Source: Bacillota bacterium (GTDB lineage Bacteria; Bacillota; Clostridia; Acetivibrionales; DTU013). Taken from it: a stretch of 64,000 nucleotides of DNA. Numbering within the stretch: position 1 is the stretch's first letter; each line of letters opens with the position of its first letter. The translations under genes and the position numbers were made by a program. The stretch lies in NCBI GenBank assembly GCA_023435305.1, contig JAEYRV010000004.1, forward strand, positions 124,001 through 188,000, read 5' to 3'. Of the stretch, positions 1 through 7,971 are shown in pieces. The notes under the pieces are model-generated. The model worked only from the letters and a program-made list of their open reading frames with translations. It had not been told where the DNA came from and did no database searches.

Positions 1-4
1 CCAT
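1..4 (-). CDS. First codon of a leftward gene cut by the window edge
   Basis: On the minus strand an AAAGGAGG ribosome-binding site (plus positions 15-22) lies 10 nt before an ATG at positions 4-2. The reading frame then leaves the window. Only the start codon and one further base are visible, so no product can be named. A gene for ribosomal protein L28 often stands divergently upstream of recG in Clostridia, but that is context, not evidence seen here. Confidence 0.5.
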
Positions 5-56
5 CTATATTACACCTCCTTTAAGCTGGAGCTTATAATCCCACAAAGCAATAACT

Positions 57-86
57 ATTTTAACACAGTATCACCAAATTCCGCAA
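57..86 (-). promoter_or_regulatory. Probable sigma-A promoter of the leftward edge gene
   Basis: Read on the minus strand, TTGCGG (plus 81-86) is followed after 18 nt by TAAAAT (plus 57-62). It lies 53 nt upstream of the edge start codon and is the only promoter-like pair seen there. Confidence 0.45.
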
Positions 87-102
87 GGTATTTTTTGAAA
101 AA

Positions 103-160
103 TGTGTGGTGAACTGTATGGTGAACTGTGTGGTGACACTCCTTGGACGGTGAATTGTAA
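103..160. repeat. Degenerate 12-bp tandem repeat
   Basis: The motif GGTGAACTGTRT is repeated about three times (113-136), with degraded neighbours GGTGACACT and GGTGAATTGT. It has no coding meaning. It lies between the promoter of the edge gene and the 41-bp array. Confidence 0.6.
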
Positions 161-169
161 AGTAATTTC

Positions 170-614
170 AGCCAAACTGGATGAAATTGCAAGTAGGGGC
201 AGTATACCTCAGTCTACTTGGATGAAATTGCAAGTAGGGGCAGGATGCCTCAGTCTACTTGGATGGAATTGCAAGTAGGGGCAGGATGCCTCAGTCTACT
301 TGGATGAAATTGCAAGTAGGGGCAGGATGCCTCAGTCTACTTGGATGAAATTGCAAGTAGGGGCAGCACACCTCAGTCTACTTGGATGATTTTGCAAGTA
401 AGGGCAGGATGCCTCAGTCTACTTGGATGAAATTGCTAGTAGGGGCAGCTCACCTCAGTCTACTTGGATGATTTTGCAAGTAGGGGCAGGATGCCTCAGT
501 CTACTTGGATGATTTTGCAAGTAGGGGCAGCACACCTCAGTCTACTTGGATGATATTGCAAGTAGGGGCAGCACACCTCAGTCTACTTGGATGATTTTGC
601 AAGTAGGGGCAGGT
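170..614 (+). repeat. 41-bp tandem repeat array, about 11 units
   Basis: The string AGTCTACTTGG recurs at 211, 252, 293, 334, 375, 416, 457, 498, 539 and 580, exactly 41 bp apart, and a partial unit precedes it at about 172. Each unit has inverted arms CTACTTG and CAAGTAG around a 10-nt loop, then GGGGCAG, a variable pair of triplets, and CCTCAG. Units differ mainly in the loop (GAAATTG, GATTTTG, GATATTG) and at GGATGC versus GCACAC. There are no unique spacers, so it is not CRISPR. The same unit recurs near 59600. Confidence 0.95.
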
Positions 615-735
615 AAAACACTTGATTTATTGTAAAAATTCATTAATTAGTATACATAAATTGTGTTTATGGGGGTTATGTCACCCCGGTATAGCATATT
701 TGCTGCCCCTAATTGAAAAATCATCCAAGTAGATT
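580..735. mobile_element. Copy A of a dispersed non-coding element (array unit, 96-bp core, inverted unit)
   Basis: The last array unit (580-612) is followed by a core and then by an inverted unit (702-735) beginning GCTGCCCCTAATTG and ending CATCCAAGTAGA. The reverse complement of 606-701 aligns without gaps to 59486-59581, with about 67 of 96 positions identical by hand count. The two loci therefore share the whole architecture and not just the repeat unit. There is no reading frame of note inside it. It resembles a MITE or a BIME-like element, but no family was recognised. Confidence 0.75.
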
Positions 736-1012
736 TTTCATTAAGTTGAAGTCATATAAGGATGGCCAAATTACATCTAAACTGATTCGTAAATAACTCT
801 GGACTGATTCATTTGATTGAAAAAGTGCTCATGTTACTCATTTGGTGACATCCCACGACCAGATGAAAATTGATTCATCAATTTACATTCAGGAATATCC
901 CTTAAAGAAGGATGTAACCATTCCTATTTCCAAATAGGGGTGGCAAGATAAGGAATATTATATTAAAATTATGGAGTGGGCCATAATGTGAATAAGCTGA
1001 CAGCAATATAAA

Positions 1013-1150
1013 GCATAGAAACCATAGAAACCATAGAAACCATAGAAACCATAGATAGCATAGATAGCATAGATAGCATAGAAACCATAGATAGCATAAA
1101 TAGCATGAAAAGCATAGATACCATAGATGTATAGATAGCGTAGATAGTAT
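1013..1150. repeat. 9-bp minisatellite upstream of recG
   Basis: Tandem units CATAGAAAC and CATAGATAG, with decayed variants, run for about 135 bp and stop roughly 50 bp before the recG ribosome-binding site. Because the period is a multiple of three, all frames stay open and give low-complexity Tyr/Ala/Ile or Met/Leu/Ser peptides that are not genes. The rest of 740-1010 shows no feature I can support. Confidence 0.9.
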
Positions 1151-1211
1151 CCATGACATATCAGCATGTATGTTGACACGTACTTATTTTGCATGTATTA
1201 GGAGACAAATG

Positions 1212-3287
1212 ATGTACCAGAGCGCCGGAAAACTTGATAAGCCGCTGCAATACCTGAAGGGAGTTGGGGAAACACGAGCAATTTTGTTTCAGAAGCTCGG
1301 CGTTTTTACTGTGGGTGATGTGATATCACATTATCCCAGAGAATACGAGGACCGCAGCAAGCTGAAGAAACTGATCGAACTGCAGGATGGCGACCAGTGT
1401 TCCTTTGAAGGCACAATTGTCTCAAAAGTAGTGCTGTCGAGACCACGAAGGGGTCTGACAATATGCAGGACAAGCATAAGGGATGAAACGGGCATGATAA
1501 ATGCGACCTGGTTCAACCAACCTTATTTAAAAGACAGCTTCAAGCCCGGCGAGAGGTACTTGTTTTATGGTAAAATCACAAGAAGAAGATCATTTGAGGT
1601 TTTGAATCCTGTATATGAGAAAATAGAAGAGTCAGGTCCTGTCCATACATGCAGGATCATACCTGTTTACCCGGCGACGGGAAAGCTAACCCAGAATGCT
1701 ATCAGAGCAGTAATAAGGAATGCACTGGAGTATGCCGGAGACAGCCTGGAAGACATTTTGCCCCAATGGGTCAGGGAGAATTACGGACTGACCGGCGCCC
1801 AATATGCAGTCAATAACATACATTACCCCGAAAATGACGAGGCCTTTCTGAAGGCCAGAGAAAGGCTGGTCTTCGAAGAGCTGTTCCTTTTGCAGACAGC
1901 TCTGATGACTTTAAAATCCGCTTCTGAAAAAACAGAATCCGGGATATGCTTCGGCGCAGGCCCGAAAGTCGGCGAGTTTATGGAGAAGCTGCCCTTCAAG
2001 CTGACAAATGCACAGCTCAGGGTGTTTGCAGAGATTGAACGGGATATGGAAAGCAGCAAGGTCATGAATCGTCTGGTCCAGGGAGATGTAGGGTCGGGAA
2101 AGACGATCGTAGCAGTGCTGGCGCTTGTCAAGGCGGTCAAAAGCGGCTACCAGGGCGCATTCATGGTGCCGACGGAAATACTTGCCGGGCAGCATTATAA
2201 AACGATCAGCGGACTGCTGGAGACGATTGGCATCAGGACCTGCCTTTTGACAGGCAGCACAACTGCAAAGGAGTCCAGGAGGCTTCTCGAAGAAATCAAT
2301 TCAGGCATGATCGATATCGTTATCGGCACGCATGCATTGCTCGAAGACAAAGTTGTTTTCAATAAGCTGGGGCTTGTTGTTACCGATGAACAGCACAGGT
2401 TCGGTGTAAGGCAGCGGGCCGCTCTTGGCAGGAAGGGGGATAACCCGGACATATTGGTCATGACGGCGACTCCTATTCCAAGGACATTGGCGCTGATATT
2501 ATATGGAGACCTTGATATATCGATTATCGATGAGCTGCCGCCAGGCAGGAAAAAGGTACAGACCTATGCGGTCGATTCGGGCATGCGGGAGAGGATAAAT
2601 AAGTTCATAAGAAAACAGGTGAACGAAGGCAGACAGGTCTACATAGTATGTCCGCTGGTGGAGGAATCGGAGGCGGTGGAGGCCAGATCAGCCTCTGAAT
2701 TGTCTGTGGAGCTGGCAAAAAGTACATTCAGCGACCTGAGGGTGGGAATGATCCACGGGAAGATGAAGCCCTCTGAAAAGGACGATGTAATGTCGAGGTT
2801 TGTTGCGGGAAATATTGATATTCTTGTTTCCACTACTGTGATAGAGGTGGGAGTAAATGTGGCAAACGCAACGCTGATGGTTATTGAAAATGCTGAAAGA
2901 TTCGGATTGTCACAGCTGCACCAGTTAAGAGGGAGGGTCGGCAGAAGCGAATACCAGTCTTATTGTATATTATTCAATGACAGTAAGTCTGACGTGGCCA
3001 GGGAACGAATGAGTGTAATGGAGAAGACCTCGGACGGCTTTGTCATTTCTGAGAAGGATCTTGAGCTGAGAGGGCCCGGAGACTTTTTCGGCACCAGGCA
3101 GCATGGTATCCCGGATCTGAAGATTGCAAATCTCTATAGGGATGTGGAGATACTAAAAAAGGCTCAGGAGGCTGCACAAAAGCTGTTTGAGAGCGACAGG
3201 ACGCTGAAGTCCCCGGAAAACAAGCTGCTGGCACAGGCAGTGAGCGACAGATTTTCAAGAGTGTTGAAGTCGGTGAGCATGAACTGA
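1212..3287 (+). CDS. recG: ATP-dependent DNA helicase RecG
   Basis: RecG remodels stalled replication forks and branch-migrates Holliday junctions. The 691-residue product has the usual length. It carries an N-terminal wedge/OB region, Walker A GDVGSGKT near residue 292, a DEQH box near 391, the TATPIPRT helicase motif, and the C-terminal QLRGRVGR motif followed by GPGDFFGTRQHG, which is typical of RecG. The start is ATG 1212 (or 1209), because AGGAG lies at 1200-1204; an upstream in-frame TTG-type start would run into the minisatellite. It is the first gene of recG-rsmD-coaD. The 3' end and stop codon lie inside a 19-bp tandem repeat. Confidence 0.97.
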   Translation: MYQSAGKLDKPLQYLKGVGETRAILFQKLGVFTVGDVISHYPREYEDRSKLKKLIELQDGDQCSFEGTIVSKVVLSRPRRGLTICRTSIRDETGMINATWFNQPYLKDSFKPGERYLFYGKITRRRSFEVLNPVYEKIEESGPVHTCRIIPVYPATGKLTQNAIRAVIRNALEYAGDSLEDILPQWVRENYGLTGAQYAVNNIHYPENDEAFLKARERLVFEELFLLQTALMTLKSASEKTESGICFGAGPKVGEFMEKLPFKLTNAQLRVFAEIERDMESSKVMNRLVQGDVGSGKTIVAVLALVKAVKSGYQGAFMVPTEILAGQHYKTISGLLETIGIRTCLLTGSTTAKESRRLLEEINSGMIDIVIGTHALLEDKVVFNKLGLVVTDEQHRFGVRQRAALGRKGDNPDILVMTATPIPRTLALILYGDLDISIIDELPPGRKKVQTYAVDSGMRERINKFIRKQVNEGRQVYIVCPLVEESEAVEARSASELSVELAKSTFSDLRVGMIHGKMKPSEKDDVMSRFVAGNIDILVSTTVIEVGVNVANATLMVIENAERFGLSQLHQLRGRVGRSEYQSYCILFNDSKSDVARERMSVMEKTSDGFVISEKDLELRGPGDFFGTRQHGIPDLKIANLYRDVEILKKAQEAAQKLFESDRTLKSPENKLLAQAVSDRFSRVLKSVSMN

Positions 3288-3346
3288 GCTGGCAGGAGTG
3301 AACTGAGCTGGTGAGCGTGAACTGAGCTGGCAAGCATGAACTGAAC
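3279..3346. repeat. 19-bp tandem repeat crossing the recG stop codon
   Basis: The string GAACTGAGCTGG begins at 3281, 3300 and 3319, and a degraded copy begins at 3338, so the period is 19 bp. The first copy supplies the last codons and stop (3285-3287) of recG; the others fill the gap to rsmD. Confidence 0.9.
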
Positions 3347-3366
3347 TAAAGAAGGTACACAAAGGG

Positions 3367-3939
3367 GTGGGCGACATACTCAGAGTTATTTCTGGAAGCG
3401 CAAAAGGGCATGGGTTGAAAACAATCAAGGGAGATGCGACGAGACCTACATCTGACAAGGTGAAAGGAGCTCTGTATAATATTATCGCAGCATACGTTCA
3501 GGGGAGTGCTGTGCTTGATATGTTTGCAGGAACGGGCAGTCTCGGTATTGAGGCGCTTAGCAGGGGAGCTGCTTCAGCTGTGTTTTTTGACAGGAGCCAG
3601 CTGTGCTGCAAGGTTATAAAGGAAAACCTTGAGCATACAAAGCTCACTGATAAAGCAGTAGTATATAATATGGATTTTGCAGCAGGAATCAACAAAATGC
3701 ATCACGAAGGGCAAAAATTTGATATTATTATTATGGATCCACCATATAATAAAAATTTTATTCAAGAAGCATTAAAATTATTAACAAATAATGATATAAT
3801 TGTGGACGATGGGATAATTTTAGCTGAACACAGTGTGATGGATAAACTGCCGGACAGCTGTGGAAGATTAAAAGTAATTGACACCAGAAAATATGGTGAT
3901 ACAATGATAACGATATATAAGGATGGTAATAGCGACTAA
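3367..3939 (+). CDS. rsmD: 16S rRNA (guanine(966)-N(2))-methyltransferase RsmD
   Basis: It methylates G966 of 16S rRNA during 30S assembly. The 190-residue Rossmann methyltransferase has the family start RVISGSAKG, SAM-binding motif I LDMFAGTGSLG (about residues 50-60) and the catalytic MDPPY motif near residue 124. A GTG at 3367 is the most likely start, with GAAGG about 10 nt upstream. The stop shares its last base with the coaD start (TAATG), so translation is probably coupled. The pair rsmD-coaD is conserved across Firmicutes. Confidence 0.95.
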   Translation: MGDILRVISGSAKGHGLKTIKGDATRPTSDKVKGALYNIIAAYVQGSAVLDMFAGTGSLGIEALSRGAASAVFFDRSQLCCKVIKENLEHTKLTDKAVVYNMDFAAGINKMHHEGQKFDIIIMDPPYNKNFIQEALKLLTNNDIIVDDGIILAEHSVMDKLPDSCGRLKVIDTRKYGDTMITIYKDGNSD

Positions 3940-4418
3940 TGATCATGGTATATCCGGGAAGTTTCGATCCGATCACGAATGGTCACCTAGATGTTATAAA
4001 CAGGGCAATCTGCATCTGTGACAAGCTTATTGTGGCAGTAGGCAGCAATGAAAGCAAAAAACCGTCTTTCACCGTGGAAGAGCGTATCGATATGATCAGA
4101 GCTTCTATCGGTGACAGAGAAGATATACAGGTTACCGGATTTACAGGGCTTTTAGCCGATTTTGTCAAAGGAGTCGGGGCAAAGACAGTAATAAAAGGAC
4201 TCAGGGCAATGTCGGATTTTGAATATGAATTTCAAATGGCGCTTTTGAACAAGAACCTCGAACCTGATATGGAAACGCTGTTTATGATGACAAGCGTACA
4301 TTATTCCTACCTCAGTTCAAGCGCTGTAAAAGAAATAGCAAGGAACGGCGGAAGCATTGAAGGACTTGTACCGGATTGCATCAGGGAAAGGATAGCAAAC
4401 AAGCTGACCTGCAGATAG
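3939..4418 (+). CDS. coaD: Phosphopantetheine adenylyltransferase
   Basis: It catalyses the penultimate step of coenzyme A synthesis, transferring AMP to 4'-phosphopantetheine. The product has the usual length, about 159 residues. It shows the nucleotidyltransferase signature YPGSFDPITNGH at the N-terminus (the TNGH of the T/HxGH motif) and the C-terminal SSSAVKEIARNGG motif. The start is ATG 3939 overlapping the rsmD stop, with AAGGATGG at 3919-3926; an alternative ATG lies at 3945. It is cytoplasmic and cotranscribed with rsmD. Confidence 0.97.
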   Translation: MIMVYPGSFDPITNGHLDVINRAICICDKLIVAVGSNESKKPSFTVEERIDMIRASIGDREDIQVTGFTGLLADFVKGVGAKTVIKGLRAMSDFEYEFQMALLNKNLEPDMETLFMMTSVHYSYLSSSAVKEIARNGGSIEGLVPDCIRERIANKLTCR

Positions 4419-4437
4419 ATCATTAGGGGGTAAAAGC

Positions 4438-4875
4438 ATGGAGATACTTTCAATACTGGAGACTTTAGAAGATTTGGTCGAAAAAAGTGTTGGTGTGCCG
4501 TTTTCGGGTAAATGTCTTGTCGATAAGGAAGAGATACTTGAGATAGTTAAAGAACTCAGATTGAAGCTGCCCGACGATATCAAACAGGCAAAGTGGGTCA
4601 AGGAGGAGCGGCAGAGGATCCTTTTGGATGCGCAGAAGGAAGCAGCCAACATGCTCAAGGATGCCGAAAGCAAAATAGCTTCCATGGTCGACGAACACGA
4701 GATAACACAGAAGGCTTATGAGCAGGCTAATGAAATCGTGGCATCAGCTCAGAAGAATGCCCGTGATATCAGGCTGGGAACCAAGGAGTATGCGGACAAT
4801 ATATTGAACAGGGTGGAAGAAATACTGAATGATACCATCGAGGTCATAAAGACAAATCGCGAGGAGCTCAAATAG
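4438..4875 (+). CDS. Coiled-coil protein resembling ATP synthase subunit b, clostridial coaD neighbour
   Basis: This is a 145-residue, highly charged, helical protein. From about residue 45 it is rich in Lys/Glu/Ala heptads (EERQRILLDAQKEAANMLKD), like the b subunit stalk or DivIVA-type proteins. It has no membrane segment and no catalytic motif. A protein of this kind follows coaD in many Clostridia and is often labelled ATPase or F0 subunit B-like; its role is not known to me. The start ATG 4438 is preceded by AGGGGG. It overlaps the end of the convergent ylbJ by 8 bp. Confidence 0.7.
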   Translation: MEILSILETLEDLVEKSVGVPFSGKCLVDKEEILEIVKELRLKLPDDIKQAKWVKEERQRILLDAQKEAANMLKDAESKIASMVDEHEITQKAYEQANEIVASAQKNARDIRLGTKEYADNILNRVEEILNDTIEVIKTNREELK

Positions 4876-6160
4876 AGCTCTTTTTTTTTGGCCTCCTGCC
4901 GGAAAGCCCGAATAAAAGCCATATGACGGTTACAGTTGTCAGCAGCAGTATAGAGCTGCCCAGAGAAGAAAGGAACCCGTGGAAATCAAAGGCAGAAGCA
5001 GAAAGAGTCGGTTCTGCAGCGGGAGAAGCAATACTGGTGAATCTGATCCCAAGCAACGTGTATATCGAGGCGATTATCCCCTGAAGAAGCTTACCCAGTA
5101 AATAAGGACGGATATTAATATCTGTTTCAGACACGATGCTCATTACCTGAAAATGCACGGACAGCCCAGCCCAGCCGATAAGAAAGCTCACAGCCGGCAG
5201 TTTCAGGGTCAGAGGAACAGATGATCCCTGGCTTACGAGCCTCGATCCTGTCGTGATTTCAAACAGGCCGCCAACAATGCCTGAGATCATTTCCTTTAAT
5301 GGCATGCCAGGTAAAAGTGGTTTGAGAAGCCTTGATATCGATCCGGAGACCATGCCGATTATCCCTGTTTCATTCAATAAATTGATTATTACTGAAAAAA
5401 GGACAATAAAACCACCGATGGCAAGTATGGTTGAAACAGAGTTTCTGACCGCGCTGCCAAGCAGTTCTCCAAAATTGAATTTTTTTGTGCCCGCCGCAGT
5501 CAGCAGGCTCTTAAAATTATGCAGTGTGTTTTTTCGAGGATAATTTTTTCCATTTAGGATAGTGGCCTTATTTCCATGCATCCGCCTCTTGTAGTATCTG
5601 AAAATAAATCCTACAGTAATGCAGGACAGCAGATGGCAGATGAATAAAAACAGACCGATGGATGCGGAGCCGAGCATTCCTGTTCCGACTGCGCCAATAA
5701 TAAACAGCGGACCCGAATTGTTGGTAAAGGCCAGAAGTCTTTCTGCTTCAAGCTTTGTAAGCGAGCCGTTTTTTCTCAGATCGGCGGTGATTTTCGCACC
5801 TACCGGATAGCCCGACGTAACACCGAGGGCAAGGGCAAAGGAGGCACAGCCCGGAACATTGAAGAAGGGTCTCATGACGGGTTCAAGCAAAACACCTGCC
5901 GCCCGTGTAAAGCCGGTTGAGTTCATAAGCTCGCTTGCTGCAAAGAAGGGGAATAGCGAGGGCACAACTATGGAGGCCCATAGTACCAATCCATCAAGAG
6001 CAGACTTTACAGCAGTCTTTGAAAAAATTACAATACATATGATAAAAAGCATGCATACTGCAGGTATGGACAATGCTTTTAGATATATGACCTTTGCAGG
6101 CTTTATAACCAGCGATACCAATATAATAACTGCAGCTGCCAGTATAAACGAAAATATCAT
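4868..6160 (-). CDS. ylbJ: Sporulation integral membrane protein YlbJ
   Basis: This is a 430-residue polytopic membrane protein with about eight or nine hydrophobic segments and Gate-domain nucleoside-transporter-like features (SGYPVGAKITADL, FTNNSGPLFIIGAVG, and a second half with IVGGLFEITTGS). YlbJ is a sporulation membrane protein of Firmicutes made in the mother cell; its substrate is not established. The start at 6160 is supported by AGGAG five bases upstream on the minus strand. Facing coaD is its conserved position. No sigma-E promoter was clear. Confidence 0.9.
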   Translation of the reverse strand: MIFSFILAAAVIILVSLVIKPAKVIYLKALSIPAVCMLFIICIVIFSKTAVKSALDGLVLWASIVVPSLFPFFAASELMNSTGFTRAAGVLLEPVMRPFFNVPGCASFALALGVTSGYPVGAKITADLRKNGSLTKLEAERLLAFTNNSGPLFIIGAVGTGMLGSASIGLFLFICHLLSCITVGFIFRYYKRRMHGNKATILNGKNYPRKNTLHNFKSLLTAAGTKKFNFGELLGSAVRNSVSTILAIGGFIVLFSVIINLLNETGIIGMVSGSISRLLKPLLPGMPLKEMISGIVGGLFEITTGSRLVSQGSSVPLTLKLPAVSFLIGWAGLSVHFQVMSIVSETDINIRPYLLGKLLQGIIASIYTLLGIRFTSIASPAAEPTLSASAFDFHGFLSSLGSSILLLTTVTVIWLLFGLSGRRPKKKSSI

Positions 6161-6329
6161 AGCTCCTGCCTGAGATTTGATGTTACTACTAATTTATTTA
6201 TATGAACTTATTTATATTAAATGAAAATATTCTTGAGCTTTCGGGATATCTCAAATTGTCTGAAAGTCAGCTATAAAAGCGGGTTAACGGCAAATATACA
6301 CTTTTTCGGTACATTTATAGGAAACGGAA

Positions 6330-6420
6330 ACAGAGATGGAAACAGAGATGGATACAAAGATGATACAAAGATGATACAAAGATGATACAAAGATGGATAC
6401 AAAGATGATACAAAGATGGA
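6330..6420. repeat. 11-bp minisatellite upstream of ylbJ
   Basis: GATACAAAGAT units start at 6351, 6362, 6373, 6384, 6396 and 6407, preceded by two GGAAACAGAGAT units. The period is 11 bp with one 12-bp step. A short reading frame through it (6393-6581) has no ribosome-binding site and is not supported. Confidence 0.9.
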
Positions 6421-6429
6421 TGGTGAAAA

Positions 6430-6600
6430 GCAGAGGGCACTACTCACTATTTCAACTTTTGTGCGATAATTCTGAGAGAATATCTCATTTTTATTGTCAA
6501 ATGCCTAATAAATTGGCCTCTTTGTCTTTGAAATTGACCTTTCAGAACATAATTTTGTTCAAAAGCTGCAAAAACGAGTAGTGCCCTACTTGTTTTCTGC
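6430..6600. mobile_element. Inverted-repeat element, possible MITE
   Basis: Perfect 11-bp inverted arms GGGCACTACTC (6435-6445) and GAGTAGTGCCC (6576-6586) enclose 130 bp of AT-rich DNA. The pairing extends outward (GCAGA against TCTGC at 6596-6600) after a 9-nt asymmetry. The inside has a small palindrome TGAGAGAATATCTCA. No gene is inside. It is distinct in sequence from the 41-bp repeat family. Confidence 0.5.
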
Positions 6601-6646
6601 ATAGCGAAATACTTTTCTGCTGGTCCGGTTCGGACAGTGAATAAGC

Positions 6647-6706
6647 ATAAAAAAAAGATGGCCCCGTATAACCTCAGCCTAAAGCCGAATCATACGGAAC
6701 CATCCG
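6647..6706 (-). terminator. Rho-independent terminator of ilvE
   Basis: On the minus strand a 13-bp stem with a small internal mismatch (plus 6657-6669 with 6692-6704) is followed directly by eight T residues. It lies 20 bp after the ilvE stop codon. Confidence 0.85.
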
Positions 6707-6726
6707 CATTTTAATTATATGACCGC

Positions 6727-7797
6727 TTATTTGACTTCTGTGATCCAGTTGAACTCGTCATTGACGGTACCGTTCTGTATACCGGTTATAGCTTCATAAA
6801 GCCTTGCTGAGACATCGCCGATTTTTCCATCGTTAACGGTTATTGCTTTATCGTCCCAGTTCAGCTCACCGATAGGAGATATTACAGCTGCAGTGCCGGT
6901 GCCGAATGCCTCGGTCAGTTTGCCCTGTGCATGTGCGTCAAACAATTCCTGGACTCCAAGCTTTCTTTCGGTTACCTTGTAGCCCCAACTCTTAAGAAGC
7001 TTTATGCAGGAATCCCTGGTTATGCCGGGAAGGATGCTTCCGTCCAGTGAAGGTGTGACAACTTCGTCGCCTATAATGAAGAAGACATTCATAGAACCGA
7101 CTTCCTCTATATATTTTCTCTCGACGCCGTCAAGCCATAAAACCTGCACATATCCTTTTTCATGGGCTATATCCTGAGCCTTGAGGCTTGCCGCATAGTT
7201 TGCCGGTGTTTTTGCAAATCCGGTCCCGCCTCTGACTGCACGGACATATTCATTTTCGATAAGGATCTTCACCGGATTTATTCCGGACGGGTAATATGCT
7301 CCGCTTGGAGAAAGTATGATCATGAACTTGTATGTATGTGATGCTCTTACGCCGAGGTACGGATCGGTTGCAATTATGAATGGCCTGACATACAGGGAGG
7401 TGCCGGGTTCAGTAGGTATCCAGTCCCTGTCTATGCTGACGAGCTCTTTGACGGCCTCTACCGCAAACTCCTCATCTATCGGCGGGATAGACATTCTTTC
7501 GTTGGAATTGTTTATTCTTTTCATATTCATATCGGGTCTGAAAAGAAATATTTTGTCGCCTTTTGCCTTATAAGCCTTCAAACCTTCAAAAATAGCCTGG
7601 CCATAATGGAACACCATCGTTGAGGGGTCCATGGACAATGGACCGTAAGGAACGATCCTGGGATCATACCAGCCTTTTTCGGTGCTATAGTCCATAATGA
7701 ACATGTGATCTGAAAAATACTGCCCGAAGCCAAGCTTGGTCTGATCCGGCTTGGTTTTTGGGTGCTGTGTCTTCTGAATACTTATTTTTTGAGTCAC
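6727..7797 (-). CDS. ilvE: Branched-chain amino acid aminotransferase
   Basis: This is a PLP enzyme interconverting leucine, isoleucine and valine with their 2-oxo acids. The 356-residue product has the length and pattern of the eukaryote-like BCAT group. It has FEGLKAYK near residue 70, YVRPF, GGTGFAKTPANYAASLKAQ containing the Schiff-base lysine region, the WLDGVERKYIEEVGSMN motif, and GTGTAAVISPIGEL for phosphate binding. The start is GTG at 7797, with TAGGAGGT on the minus strand at plus 7806-7813. It stands alone, has its own terminator, and is divergent from the chemoreceptor gene. Confidence 0.95.
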   Translation of the reverse strand: MTQKISIQKTQHPKTKPDQTKLGFGQYFSDHMFIMDYSTEKGWYDPRIVPYGPLSMDPSTMVFHYGQAIFEGLKAYKAKGDKIFLFRPDMNMKRINNSNERMSIPPIDEEFAVEAVKELVSIDRDWIPTEPGTSLYVRPFIIATDPYLGVRASHTYKFMIILSPSGAYYPSGINPVKILIENEYVRAVRGGTGFAKTPANYAASLKAQDIAHEKGYVQVLWLDGVERKYIEEVGSMNVFFIIGDEVVTPSLDGSILPGITRDSCIKLLKSWGYKVTERKLGVQELFDAHAQGKLTEAFGTGTAAVISPIGELNWDDKAITVNDGKIGDVSARLYEAITGIQNGTVNDEFNWITEVK

Positions 7798-7971
7798 TGT
7801 AAAAATACCTCCTAACTTTATTAGCCCTTAACACTTTTTTCTATTATGCAACTTTTTTTCTTAAAAATCCAGACTTAATCAAAAATATGTATTAAATCGA
7901 TATATTATTTCCTTTTTGTAATATATAATATTTATATCGAATTTTGTAGAAAAACAGGGGGCGCTAATACT

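Noticed and set aside
170..614. CRISPR array
   Set aside because: The whole 41-bp period is conserved from unit to unit with no unique spacers, and no cas genes are in the window.
170..1150. Origin of replication or iteron array
   Set aside because: No DnaA boxes, dnaA/rep gene or GC-skew evidence; recG and coaD are not origin markers.
902..1194. Three overlapping leftward reading frames with Tyr/Leu or Met/Ser repeats
   Set aside because: They are open only because the 9-bp minisatellite keeps every frame free of stops; they have no ribosome-binding site.
6393..6581. 62-residue rightward reading frame
   Set aside because: It starts inside the 11-bp repeat and runs through the inverted-repeat element, with no ribosome-binding site or family similarity.
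7895..7945. Operator palindrome between ilvE and the chemoreceptor gene
   Set aside because: The inverted repeat is almost pure AT and could be chance in a promoter region.
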